A DNA stretch of 64,000 nucleotides from Pseudomonadota bacterium (GTDB taxonomy: Bacteria; Pseudomonadota; Gammaproteobacteria; Steroidobacterales; Steroidobacteraceae): the NCBI GenBank assembly GCA_023423935.1, contig JAFAEQ010000067.1, forward strand, positions 62,001 to 126,000, read 5' to 3'. Position numbers and translations under genes: made by a program. Position 1 is the first letter of the stretch; every line of letters starts with the position of its first letter. Below the pieces are notes generated by a model. The model worked only from the letters and a program-made list of their open reading frames with translations, was not told the DNA's origin and made no database searches. This document shows positions 46,173 through 54,892 of the stretch, piece after piece.

Positions 46173-46892
46173 TCAGCGTCTGATCTCGTACGCACACATG
46201 TTCACAGTGGAAGCGAGATTCAACGATTCGATGGCACCGCTGCCGGGAATCGTAAATCGCTTCATGCCGAGCTCGTCGATCATCGACCGCGGCAAGCCGC
46301 GCGCCTCGTTCCCGAACACATAGCAGGGAAAGTCCCTGAAGTCCGCACTGGACACCCGCTCGCCCTGCATGTCGAGACACGCGATGCGTTCGAACCGACT
46401 GCGCAGCGCATCGATGGCTACATCGACCTCCACAGCCACATGAAAGACCGCGCCCATGCTCGCGCGGAGGACTTTGGAGTTGTACGGATCGACGCTACCC
46501 GGACTCAACAGACAGCGGAAATTCCCGAACCACGCGAGCGTACGCAGAATCGTGCCCAAATTGCCCGGGTCCTGCGCCTCATGCAGATAGATCGCCTGCT
46601 CGCCCGCCCGCGGTGCCGATGGAGCAATCATCGGCACGAGCGCCACGATGCCCTGCGGATTCTCGGTCTCCGTCATCGCATCCATGTGCCGATTGCTGAT
46701 CACGTGCAATTCGAACGGCGTTTTCCACTGCTCACGCTCCGCAGTGACATAGACCTTACTGCTGCGCAGCCGCGCATCCTTCTGCGCCGCCTTCTGCAAC
46801 TCGAGCACCAGATGCTCGCCTTCCACCAGATAGTGACCGAACTGCTGCCGGTATTTTTTCTGGTGGAGCTTTTTGATTTCGTCGAGTTTCAT
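46173..46892 (-). CDS. TrmH/SpoU-family RNA methyltransferase
   Basis: 239 aa. The three SPOUT motifs are present: QDPGNLGTILRTLAW (motif 1), YVFGNEARGLPRSM (motif 2) and IPGSGAIESLNLASTVNM (motif 3). The N-terminal ~100 residues form a substrate-binding part (HYLVEGEHLVLELQKA). It uses S-adenosylmethionine to 2'-O-methylate an rRNA or tRNA ribose; the target is not clear. It is preceded by G-arm element copy 4. Confidence 0.9.
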   Translation of the reverse strand: MKLDEIKKLHQKKYRQQFGHYLVEGEHLVLELQKAAQKDARLRSSKVYVTAEREQWKTPFELHVISNRHMDAMTETENPQGIVALVPMIAPSAPRAGEQAIYLHEAQDPGNLGTILRTLAWFGNFRCLLSPGSVDPYNSKVLRASMGAVFHVAVEVDVAIDALRSRFERIACLDMQGERVSSADFRDFPCYVFGNEARGLPRSMIDELGMKRFTIPGSGAIESLNLASTVNMCAYEIRR

Positions 46893-46906
46893 GAGAGGAG
46901 CAGGAG

Positions 46907-47060
46907 CATCTCCACGGGGGACACGGGGATCACAGGGTCAGAAAAAGCCGGATTCTTGTCGCTAAGGATTCAGCGGGGATAACGGAGTCCATCGTTGCTC
47001 AGACGCTCATGCTCGCACTATTACCATCCCCGTGGACCCCGTGCTCCCCGTGGAAATCTT
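46907..47060. repeat. G-rich inverted-arm element, copy 4 (overlaps the flavoprotein gene)
   Basis: Left arm 46907-46937 (CATCTCCACGGGGGACACGG start) and right arm 47027-47060 pair in inverted orientation. The right arm lies inside the 3' end of the flavoprotein gene and encodes its EDFHGEHGVHGDGN segment. Confidence 0.8.
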
Positions 47061-48684
47061 CTTTCAGGTTCTGGTTCTCTCCCAAGATGGAGCGAGCGAC
47101 CGCTTCGGCCACTTTGATTCCGTCCACGCCTGCGGAGAGGATGCCGCCGGCGTAGCCGGCGCCTTCGCCTGCGGGGTAGAGGCCGCGGACGTTGAGGCTT
47201 TGCAGCGTGTACTCGTCGCGTTTGATGCGCACCGGAGAGGACGTGCGGGTTTCGACGCCGGTGAGCACGGCATCGTCGCGATCGAAGCCGCGGATCTGTT
47301 TGCCGAACGCCGGCAGTGCCTCGCGGATCGCTTCGATGGCATAGCTCGGCAGTGCGCTCGCGAGATCGCCGAGTTTCACGCCGGGCTTGTATGAGGGCTC
47401 GACTTCGCCGAGCTGTGTGGACGCAACGCCGCGAATGAAATCACCGACCAGCTGGCCCGGTGCACTGTAGTCGGCGCCGCCGAGCTCATACGCATGCGAT
47501 TCCAGACGTTCCTGCAGCTCCACGCCCGCCAATACGCTGCCTGGGAAATCCACGTGCGGCTCGATGCCGACAACGATGCCGGCGTTCGCATTGCGCTCGT
47601 TGCGCGAGTACTGGCTCATGCCGTTCGTGACGACACGCTGCGGTTCCGAAGTCGCCGCCACCACGGTGCCGCCCGGACACATGCAGAAGCTGTACACCGA
47701 TCGGCCGTTCTTCGCGTGATGCACGAGTTTGTAGTCCGCGGCGCCGAGCTCCGGATGGCCCGCGTATTTTCCGAGCCGCGCCTTATCGATCATCGACTGC
47801 GGATGCTCGATACGAAAACCGATCGCGAACGGTTTCGGCTCGATGTACACGCCGCGCCGCTCGAGCATGCGAAAGGTATCGCGTGAACTGTGGCCGAGCG
47901 CGAGCACGACATGCCGGCTGTGCAACTGCTGACCATCGTCGAGCACGACGCCTTCGAGCTGACCGTCTTCGATCAGGACATCCACGACCTTCCGCTCGAA
48001 GCGCACCTCGCCACCGAGCGCGATGATCTGCTCACGCATGCGCGAGACCACGCCGGTCAGCCGGAACGTGCCGATGTGCGGCTTGCTCACATACAGAATT
48101 TCTTCCGGCGCGCCCGCCTTCACGAACTCCCGCATGACCTTGCGGCCGTAGAACTTCGGATCCTTGATCTGGCTGTAGAGCTTGCCGTCCGAGAACAGCC
48201 CTGCGCCACCTTCGCCGAACTGCACGTTCGACTCGGGCGTGAGCGTGTTCTTGCGCCACAGTGCCCAGGTGTCCTTGGTGCGACGTCGCACATCGCGACC
48301 GCGCTCCAGCACGATCGGCCTGAAGCCCATCTGCGCGAGGATCAGCGCCGCGAACAGACCGCACGGCCCGAAGCCCACGACCAACGGTCTTTCCTTCAGA
48401 GATGACGGCGCCTGTGCGACCGGATAGTAATTAGTGTCGGGCGCGGGCCGCACATGCTGATCCAGCTCGAAGCGCTGAAGAATCGCCGCCTCGTCGCGCG
48501 CGGCCAGATCGATGATGTAGACCCAGTTGATGACGCTGTTCTTCTTGCGCGCGTCATAGCTGCGCTTGAACACCTCGAAGCTCAGCAGATCTGCGTCGCT
48601 GATCCGAAGTCGCCTGACGATCGCTGACCGCAACGCCTCAGGTGCGTGCCCGAGCGGCAACGCCAGTTCCGTAATACGAATCAT
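46999..48684 (-). CDS. FAD-dependent oxidoreductase (COG2509-like)
   Basis: 561 aa from the ATG giving MIRITELALPLGHAPEALR. A short N-terminal domain (KRSYDARKKNSVINWVYIID) precedes the FAD loop PLVVGFGPCGLFAALILAQMG (~109) and ERGRDV. Further marks are NVQFGEGGAGLFSDGKL and the C-terminal GLYPAGEGAGYAGGILSAGVDG. The family is found widely but its substrate is unknown. The last ~20 residues derive from a repeat, so they are unlikely to matter for function. Confidence 0.9.
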   Translation of the reverse strand: MIRITELALPLGHAPEALRSAIVRRLRISDADLLSFEVFKRSYDARKKNSVINWVYIIDLAARDEAAILQRFELDQHVRPAPDTNYYPVAQAPSSLKERPLVVGFGPCGLFAALILAQMGFRPIVLERGRDVRRRTKDTWALWRKNTLTPESNVQFGEGGAGLFSDGKLYSQIKDPKFYGRKVMREFVKAGAPEEILYVSKPHIGTFRLTGVVSRMREQIIALGGEVRFERKVVDVLIEDGQLEGVVLDDGQQLHSRHVVLALGHSSRDTFRMLERRGVYIEPKPFAIGFRIEHPQSMIDKARLGKYAGHPELGAADYKLVHHAKNGRSVYSFCMCPGGTVVAATSEPQRVVTNGMSQYSRNERNANAGIVVGIEPHVDFPGSVLAGVELQERLESHAYELGGADYSAPGQLVGDFIRGVASTQLGEVEPSYKPGVKLGDLASALPSYAIEAIREALPAFGKQIRGFDRDDAVLTGVETRTSSPVRIKRDEYTLQSLNVRGLYPAGEGAGYAGGILSAGVDGIKVAEAVARSILGENQNLKEDFHGEHGVHGDGNSASMSV

Positions 48685-48733
48685 GAAAACTCCCGGCCGG
48701 GTGTTGTCCGGCAAAGGATTGAAGACAAAGTCG

Positions 48734-48872
48734 GAATCTCCACGGGGGACACGGGGACCACCGGGATCGGAAGCCAAGACTATTTCAGTTGATGGTCGAG
48801 GAACAGCAGTGCGTTGCTGCACCCGCCTGACTATTTCACCCCGTGGTCCCCGTGAGCCCCGTGGAGATCTTC
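48734..48872. repeat. G-rich inverted-arm element, copy 5
   Basis: Left arm 48734-48766 (GAATCTCCACGGGGGACAC start) and right arm 48837-48872 (ACCCCGTGGTCCCCGTGAGC, then CCCGTGGAGATCTTC) pair in inverted orientation around ~70 bp. It separates the divergent flavoprotein and rlmE genes. Confidence 0.82.
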
Positions 48873-48882
48873 ATCTTGGCGT

Positions 48883-48888
48883 TAGAAT
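48883..48888 (+). promoter_or_regulatory. Candidate -10 box of rlmE
   Basis: TAGAAT in CGTTAGAATGCCGCCGC, 62 nt before the chosen ATG and 10 nt after G-arm copy 5. It matches the box before the mscS-like gene. Confidence 0.4.
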
Positions 48889-48950
48889 GCCGCCGCACCA
48901 TGGTTGGCCACGCGCGCCGTTCTCAACTCCCTATCTTCTTCCCCCTCTTC

Positions 48951-49580
48951 ATGGCTCGAACCAAAAGCAGTCATCGTTGGATGCAGGAGCATGTCAACGA
49001 TCCGTACGTCAAGCAGGCGCAGAAGGACGGGTATCGTTCGCGGGCCAGCTACAAGCTCATCGAGCTGAACGAGAGGGACAAGCTCATTCGGCCTGGGATG
49101 CTGATCCTGGATCTGGGATCGGCGCCGGGCGGCTGGTCGCAGGTAGCCGGCAAGATCGTGGGCGAGAAGGGTCGGGTGATCGCGACCGACATCCTGCCGA
49201 TGGATCCGGTGCACAACGTCGATTTCATCCAGGGCGATTTCACCGAAGAGGCCGTCTTCAACCGGATCCTGGAAGCGCTCGAGGGTCGCAAGCCCGACCT
49301 GATCATCTCGGACATCGCGCCCAATATCACCGGCATCGAATCCGCCGACCAGGCTTCCTCCATTTATCTGGTCGAGCTCGCGCTCGACATGGCCAGGCGG
49401 GTATTGAAGTCGAAGGGCAATTTCGTGGCCAAGGTGTTCCAGGGCTCGGGCTCCGACGCGTTCTTGAAAGACCTGCGCACGTCGTTCGAGAAGGTGTCCA
49501 TCCGCAAGCCTGCGGCTTCACGCTCCCGCTCGCGTGAGATCTACGTAGTCGCCCGCGGTTTCAAACCCGCTCCTCGCTGA
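48951..49580 (+). CDS. rlmE: 23S rRNA (uridine-2552 2'-O)-methyltransferase
   Basis: 209 aa from the ATG giving MARTKSSHRWMQEH, the same length as E. coli RlmE/FtsJ; an ATG at 48900 is in frame but implausible by homology. The K-D-K-E active-site tetrad is readable (SYKLIE, SDIAPN, AKVFQG, SREIYVV), and the SAM loop is DLGSAPGGWSQ. It methylates U2552 in the 50S subunit after heat shock. In E. coli ftsH follows it; here it is followed by a TonB receptor gene. Confidence 0.96.
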   Translation: MARTKSSHRWMQEHVNDPYVKQAQKDGYRSRASYKLIELNERDKLIRPGMLILDLGSAPGGWSQVAGKIVGEKGRVIATDILPMDPVHNVDFIQGDFTEEAVFNRILEALEGRKPDLIISDIAPNITGIESADQASSIYLVELALDMARRVLKSKGNFVAKVFQGSGSDAFLKDLRTSFEKVSIRKPAASRSRSREIYVVARGFKPAPR

Positions 49581-49843
49581 TTCGATCGACGGCAGATGGA
49601 AGGCCGCCGCGGGCGAGCCCGACCTCGCGCCCGTTGCCGACAGATGCGAGCGCGAACGCAAGCTGAATGTCGACACTGAATCGCTCGTAACGACCTTTCG
49701 TCGTTTCCCACATCGCGTCCAAGGAACTCTTTCGTTCTACATCCGTTGCCGGACGATGATGCGGGCGTTTTCTGGACGCACTGTTATTCAGGTCCGACCT
49801 GACGTGCCGCCGCCCGCCGTTCACTCACGATGGGGGAATCGTC

Positions 49844-52840
49844 ATGAAAATGCAGCGCGTTAACTTGCGAGCGCGGACGCTCGCCCTGAGCGCCGCCGTC
49901 GCAACAGCTCTGCTTGCTGCCGCACCGGGTACGTTTGCGCAATCTTCCAGCGCAACTCTGCGCGGGCAGATCCTCGATGCGAATGCGCCGGCCGCGACCG
50001 CCACGGTCAAAGTCACCAATGCCAATACGGGCCTGACGCGCACGGTGCAAGCACAAGGAGGCACCTACAGCGTCGGTGGATTACCTCCGGGAACTTACCA
50101 GGTCGAAGTCGATGTCGACGGCAAACGCACAAGCCGCGCCGTGATCCTGCAGGTGGGCCAGACCGCGACCCTGGATCTCAACGTCGCACCCGCTTCTCCC
50201 GACACGACCGAGGAAGTGACGGTCACTGCGTCGCAGCTCTACGAAACGAAAACCTCCGAGGTGTCCTCGTACGTCACCCAGCGGCAGATCGAAACGCTGC
50301 CGCAGAACTCGCGCAACTTCCTCGCGTTCGCCGACATCGTGCCCGGCGTGCAGTTCATCACCAATGGGGACGGCTCGAGCGAAGTGCGCAGCGGCGCGCA
50401 GTCGGCCAACGGCGTCAACGTATTCATCGACGGAGTGGGTCAGAAGAATTACGTGCTGCGCGGTGGCGTCAGCGGTCAGGCACTCTCGCGCGGCAATCCA
50501 TTCCCGCAACTTGGCATCGGTGAATACAAGGTCATCACCTCGAACTACAAGGCGGAGTTCGATCAATTGAGCAGCGCGGCGATCGTCGCCGCCACGAAGT
50601 CCGGCACCAACGAGTTCGAGAGCCAGGGCTTCTACGACAAGACGAGCGAGAAATGGCGCGCGTCCGATCCGCTCGAGGCCCGTGAGGGGAAGAAAGCACA
50701 GTCCGACCAGGAGCAGTACGGCATCTCATTCGGCGGACCGATCATCCGCGACAAGATGCATTTCTTCATTGCGTATGAGGCCAAGGATTGGGAGACGCCG
50801 CGCACCATCCGCTACGGTGAAGGCACGATCACCAATGATGCTTTCCAGGAGTTCCTCGGGCCGAGCAGCACTCCGTTCAATGAAGATCTGGTGTTCGGCA
50901 AAATCGACTGGACACCGGCGGAAGATCATTTGCTCGAGCTGTCGGTGAAGTATCGTGATGAAAGCGAGCTGACCGGCATCGGCGACCAGAATGCCGCCTC
51001 GTACGCCAGCACCAAGAACAACACCGAAACGCGCGTCGACCTGCGCTATCAGTACTCGGGCCTGCGCTTTCTGAACGATGCGCACCTCACCTTCGAGGAC
51101 GCGCAGTTCAATCCGCGGCCCGTGAACATCGAACCCGGCTACAAGCTGACAACCAACGATCCGAACCGGCTGCTGTTGAATCTAGGCGGCGGCCCCGACT
51201 ATCAGGACAAAGGCCAGAAGGGCTATTCGTTCCAGAACGATCTGACCTTCGAGCCGTTCGAATGGATGGGCGCGCATGTCGTGAAGACGGGCATCAAGTA
51301 CAAGCAGATCAAGGTCAACGCGTTCGAACAGCAGCCCTACAACCCGCAGTTCTACTACGACATCGGCGGTGATCTGGTGACGCCGTATCAGGTCGCGTTC
51401 GGCGCAGTGATGCCCGGCGTGCCCGAGCGCAACGTGGAGTCGGACAACAAACAGTTTGGCGTCTATTTGCAGGACGACTGGGACGTCACCGACAAGCTGC
51501 AGCTCAATCTCGGTGTCCGCTATGACTATGAGAGAACGCCGAGCTATCTGGACTATGTGACGCCGGTGGCCGTCGTCGACGCGATCAACAGCATCGACCC
51601 CGCTGCCGATCCTGCGCTGGGCCAGACCTACGCTCAGACGCTCGCGCTCGGCGGGATCGACATCAACGACTACATCAGCACCGGCAACAATCGCAAAGCA
51701 TTCGACAGCGGCATCCAACCGCGCGTGGGTTTCTCGTACGACTTTACCGGCGACGAGCGTTACGTCCTGTTCGGCGGCGCGGGCCGCGCATACGATCGAA
51801 ATGTCTTCGACTACCTTGCGATCGAGCGTTCGAAAGGCACCTTCCCGACTTACACACGCCGCTTCAACGTGCCTGGTCATGAGTGCGATGTCGGCGTCGG
51901 CGACTGCGTCGCCTGGGATCCGGCTTATCTGAATAATCCAGGGCTGCTGCCAGGACTGGTCGAAGCGAATCCGAATCTGGGTCGCGAGATCAACCTGATC
52001 AACAACGATCTCAAGACGCCCTACTCCGATCAGTTCAGCATCGGCCTGCGCAATCGCATGGAATGGGGTAACACGCAGTGGCTCGGCAGCCTTGCGCTGT
52101 CGCACGTGGAATCCAAGGACGGCATCGTGTTCCTGCTCGGCAATCGCTATCCGGACGGTAGCTTCCGTGCGAATCCCGATGCGATCTGGGGCGGACAGCC
52201 CTGGGGCAACGGCATTCCAGGGCTCGGTACCCTGATCATTGCGAAGAATGGTCTCGCCACGCGCGCCAACCAGGTCCTGCTCAGTCTCGACAAGACTTAC
52301 ACCGATGCGTCGCCCTGGTCATTCACCTTTGCGTACACCTACACGCGCGCGAAGGAGAACCGCAGCAATGTGGCCGCGACGGATGAGCACTACATCTTCG
52401 ATTACCCCGATGTCGGCGGTTACGGCTGGCATGAATCGGTTGGCATACCCAAGCACCGGGTGGTGAGCACGCTGATCTACGACATGCCTTGGGAAATGAC
52501 TTTGTCGAGCAAGCTCACGCTGTCGAGTCCGCTCGCAGACGAAGCCGTCGACTGCTTCGACGCGCCGGATACGGACAGCTGCTTCTTCCGACCGGTCAAG
52601 CTCGACACGACCTTCGGCTACAAGCAGCTGGATCTGGCACTGGAAAAACGTTTCGAAGTCTGGCGCGATGCCGGCGTGCGACTGCGGTTCGATGTGCTGA
52701 ACGTTTTCAACTGGGACAACATCGACAACTTCGATACGTGGCGGGGCGACCCGCGCGTACCGAACCCGAACTTCGGCACGCCGACTTCGTACTACCAGCC
52801 CACACGCACGTTCAAGCTGACGGTGCGCTTCGATCTCTAA
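49844..52840 (+). CDS. TonB-dependent receptor with CarboxypepD_reg N-domain (Oar-like)
   Basis: 998 aa with a signal peptide (ALSAAVATALLAAAPGTFAQ). Residues ~28-105 form a carboxypeptidase regulatory-like fold (LRGQILDANAPAATATVKVTN, GTYSVGGLPPGTYQVEV). The plug starts with EEVTVTASQLYETKTSEV. The C-terminal barrel has ~22 strands and ends ..TFKLTVRFDL, close to a BAM signal but with a final Leu. Such receptors import large or complex ligands with TonB energy. The strong hairpin downstream ends the transcript; the gene is monocistronic. Confidence 0.92.
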   Translation: MKMQRVNLRARTLALSAAVATALLAAAPGTFAQSSSATLRGQILDANAPAATATVKVTNANTGLTRTVQAQGGTYSVGGLPPGTYQVEVDVDGKRTSRAVILQVGQTATLDLNVAPASPDTTEEVTVTASQLYETKTSEVSSYVTQRQIETLPQNSRNFLAFADIVPGVQFITNGDGSSEVRSGAQSANGVNVFIDGVGQKNYVLRGGVSGQALSRGNPFPQLGIGEYKVITSNYKAEFDQLSSAAIVAATKSGTNEFESQGFYDKTSEKWRASDPLEAREGKKAQSDQEQYGISFGGPIIRDKMHFFIAYEAKDWETPRTIRYGEGTITNDAFQEFLGPSSTPFNEDLVFGKIDWTPAEDHLLELSVKYRDESELTGIGDQNAASYASTKNNTETRVDLRYQYSGLRFLNDAHLTFEDAQFNPRPVNIEPGYKLTTNDPNRLLLNLGGGPDYQDKGQKGYSFQNDLTFEPFEWMGAHVVKTGIKYKQIKVNAFEQQPYNPQFYYDIGGDLVTPYQVAFGAVMPGVPERNVESDNKQFGVYLQDDWDVTDKLQLNLGVRYDYERTPSYLDYVTPVAVVDAINSIDPAADPALGQTYAQTLALGGIDINDYISTGNNRKAFDSGIQPRVGFSYDFTGDERYVLFGGAGRAYDRNVFDYLAIERSKGTFPTYTRRFNVPGHECDVGVGDCVAWDPAYLNNPGLLPGLVEANPNLGREINLINNDLKTPYSDQFSIGLRNRMEWGNTQWLGSLALSHVESKDGIVFLLGNRYPDGSFRANPDAIWGGQPWGNGIPGLGTLIIAKNGLATRANQVLLSLDKTYTDASPWSFTFAYTYTRAKENRSNVAATDEHYIFDYPDVGGYGWHESVGIPKHRVVSTLIYDMPWEMTLSSKLTLSSPLADEAVDCFDAPDTDSCFFRPVKLDTTFGYKQLDLALEKRFEVWRDAGVRLRFDVLNVFNWDNIDNFDTWRGDPRVPNPNFGTPTSYYQPTRTFKLTVRFDL

Positions 52841-52851
52841 GCGTGACAGCC

Positions 52852-52877
52852 GTCCTCCCCCGCTGGCGGGGGAGGAC
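52852..52877 (+). terminator. Strong hairpin after the TonB receptor gene
   Basis: GTCCTCCCCCGC pairs perfectly with GCGGGGGAGGAC around TG, a 12-bp GC stem 12 nt after the stop. No T-run follows, so termination may need other factors. Confidence 0.6.
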
Positions 52878-52879
52878 CG

Positions 52880-52968
52880 GCATCACCACCATCACCACAT
52901 CACTTCCATCACCACTATCACTGCCCTCTCCGTCATCACTCCATCACCGTCATCACTTCCATCACTTA
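52880..52968. repeat. ATCACC/ATCACT imperfect tandem repeat
   Basis: About 90 bp of CATCACCAC / CATCACTTC type 9-nt repeats. Read on the other strand it matches the GTGATGACG/GTGATGGAG part of the array at 43.7-44.2 kb. It lies between the TonB receptor terminator and the aldo-keto reductase stop. Confidence 0.7.
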
Positions 52969-52973
52969 CAGAT

Positions 52974-53834
52974 TTACTTCCCTACCACATTCAGCTCCGT
53001 CATTTCTTCCTTCGACAACTGAATGCCAGCCGCGGCGACGTTCTCTTCGAGATGCTTGACCTTCGACGTGCCGGGAATCGGCAGAATCACGGGGCTGCGT
53101 TGCAGCAACCATGCGATGGCGATCTGACTTGGCGTCGCCTTGTGAGCTTTGGCGATTCGACTGAGCGCTGAACCTTCTTTGGTGAGATCGCCGGCCGCGA
53201 GCGGATACCAGGGAATGAATCCGATGTTGTGCTTCTCGCAGTACTCGACGACTTTCTCGCTCGCGCGATTGCCGACGTTGTAGAGGTTCTGCACCGTCGC
53301 TACGGGAAAGACCTTGCGGGCCGCTTCGATCTCTTCGACCGACACTTCACTCAAGCCGGCAAAGCGGATCAGTCCCTCATCGAGCAGCTGTTTGACGGCA
53401 CCGAACTGATCCTCGCGCGGCACTTTGGGATCGATGCGATGCAGCTGCCACAGCGGAATCTGATCGAGCTTCAGTTTCTGAAGACTGCCCTTCGCACGTC
53501 GAATCAAATAATCGGGATGCCCATTGGGCGTCCATTGATCGGGGCCGCCGCGCTCGAGGCCAGCCTTGGTGGCAATCGTCAGCCCTGTGTACGGATGCAG
53601 CGCTTCGCAAATGAGCTGCTCGGAAACATCGGGCCCGTAAGAATCCGCCGTATCGATAAAGTTGACGCCGAGCTCGGGCAGACGCTTCAACGTACGCAGC
53701 GACTCCGCACGATCCGCGGGAGGCCCCCATATGCCCTGGCCGGTGATGCGCATCGCACCAAATCCAAGTCGATGAATCGCAAGCTCGCCGCCGAGCTGAA
53801 ACGTGCCGGACGCGGATGCCGAAACCGTGTTCAT
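52974..53834 (-). CDS. Aldo/keto reductase
   Basis: 286 aa. The catalytic tetrad can be read: Asp and Tyr in FIDTADSYGPDV, Lys in IATKAGLERGG, His in PLWQLHRIDPK. The fold's NADPH loop near IPGTSKVKHLEEN is present. It reduces aldehydes or ketones with NADPH; the physiological substrate is unknown. The gene is convergent with the TonB receptor gene. Confidence 0.92.
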   Translation of the reverse strand: MNTVSASASGTFQLGGELAIHRLGFGAMRITGQGIWGPPADRAESLRTLKRLPELGVNFIDTADSYGPDVSEQLICEALHPYTGLTIATKAGLERGGPDQWTPNGHPDYLIRRAKGSLQKLKLDQIPLWQLHRIDPKVPREDQFGAVKQLLDEGLIRFAGLSEVSVEEIEAARKVFPVATVQNLYNVGNRASEKVVEYCEKHNIGFIPWYPLAAGDLTKEGSALSRIAKAHKATPSQIAIAWLLQRSPVILPIPGTSKVKHLEENVAAAGIQLSKEEMTELNVVGK

Positions 53835-53945
53835 GGGGAAAACCTCGACAAAACGGAGGGATGGATGACATCAGCTCAACGAGGGACGCTGCGTCGAGGT
53901 TCGCAGAGTTTTTATCAAAGCCACATTAGCCAGAGGGCGGATGAG

Positions 53946-54839
53946 TCAATCGCTCGAAGCGGTCTCCGGCTGTCGCCAGGATAATTCACTCCCGTCTCGT
54001 AAGCCGAATGCAGCAATGCAGCGATCCGATGCGGCGAGGTCTTTGAACTGTCGTTGCCAGTCCTGCGAAGCGCGCTCGTCCATGCCTGCACCAATGAGCT
54101 GCACGAGTCGATCCTCGACGATGGAGCAAGCTGCGTAACGCACTCGCACACCCGTCACGGTTTGCTCGATCTCCGTGACGGGTCGCTGAAACTTCGCGGG
54201 AAGAATCATGCCCCGAGGTTGATAGACCCATTGGGCAGCCTGACCCGCAGAACACGATGCATCGTCCAGCGTGCAGGTGACGATGACGATACTCACAGGC
54301 GTCGAGCACTCGTTATCGAATGTCCATCGCCTGCCGGAAGGCCAATCCACTGCCGTCGCAACAACACATCGCGATGCCAGCCATGGATCGGATTCGACCC
54401 CGTGTGATGTCAGCGGATCGGCGTGAGGCGCTTTGCCGCGTGCATCGAAGCCGAATATTTCTGCCTCCTTTTCGCTTGCTGCGGTAACTCCCGCATCACG
54501 ATCCGCGGAACGCGGTGAAGACCTGTCGGCTTGACGCGCGAGGGTATCCGGTGAATTGGGATCGCTCGTATCCGGCGCAGCTTCGACCGTGCCAAGCGAG
54601 CTGCCCGTCCATTCGCCGGACATGGCCTGCGGGAGTTCGTCGTCCGGGATCATGGAGCGAGTCAGCGCGGCGAGCACGAAGGTGATGACAACGAACGTTG
54701 CAGCACTAAGGAAGAGTGCCGCGCCGACACCCAGAGCGACGCGCTCTGCGATGCGAGCGCTTCGTGCAGCTCGCCATACGGCGTAGCTCGCAAGCGAGCT
54801 GCCAAGAATCACCAGACTCCATGCCAGCAGTGACAACAT
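53946..54839 (-). CDS. Unrecognised membrane-anchored protein
   Basis: 297 aa from the ATG giving MLSLLAWSLVILGSSLASY. Two membrane helices (~1-20 and ~33-62) are followed by a disordered Ser/Asp-rich linker (~70-145), then a globular C-terminal part with several Cys (e.g. RWTFDNECSTPV, VTCTLDDASCSAGQ, VRYAACSIVE). No family was recognised. The Cys pattern suggests disulfides and thus a periplasmic C-terminus. It is adjacent to repeat region C, from which it reads away. Confidence 0.6.
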   Translation of the reverse strand: MLSLLAWSLVILGSSLASYAVWRAARSARIAERVALGVGAALFLSAATFVVITFVLAALTRSMIPDDELPQAMSGEWTGSSLGTVEAAPDTSDPNSPDTLARQADRSSPRSADRDAGVTAASEKEAEIFGFDARGKAPHADPLTSHGVESDPWLASRCVVATAVDWPSGRRWTFDNECSTPVSIVIVTCTLDDASCSAGQAAQWVYQPRGMILPAKFQRPVTEIEQTVTGVRVRYAACSIVEDRLVQLIGAGMDERASQDWQRQFKDLAASDRCIAAFGLRDGSELSWRQPETASSD

Positions 54840-54892
54840 GAGGTCCTCAGAGCTTCCAAGCCTTGTCGATCCGACCGCCGTCGGATCTCTTT

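Noticed and set aside
49561..49824. Minus-strand frame of 87 codons between rlmE and the TonB receptor gene
   Set aside because: No ribosome-binding site, no family and its end overlaps rlmE; treated as chance although a shorter form cannot be ruled out.
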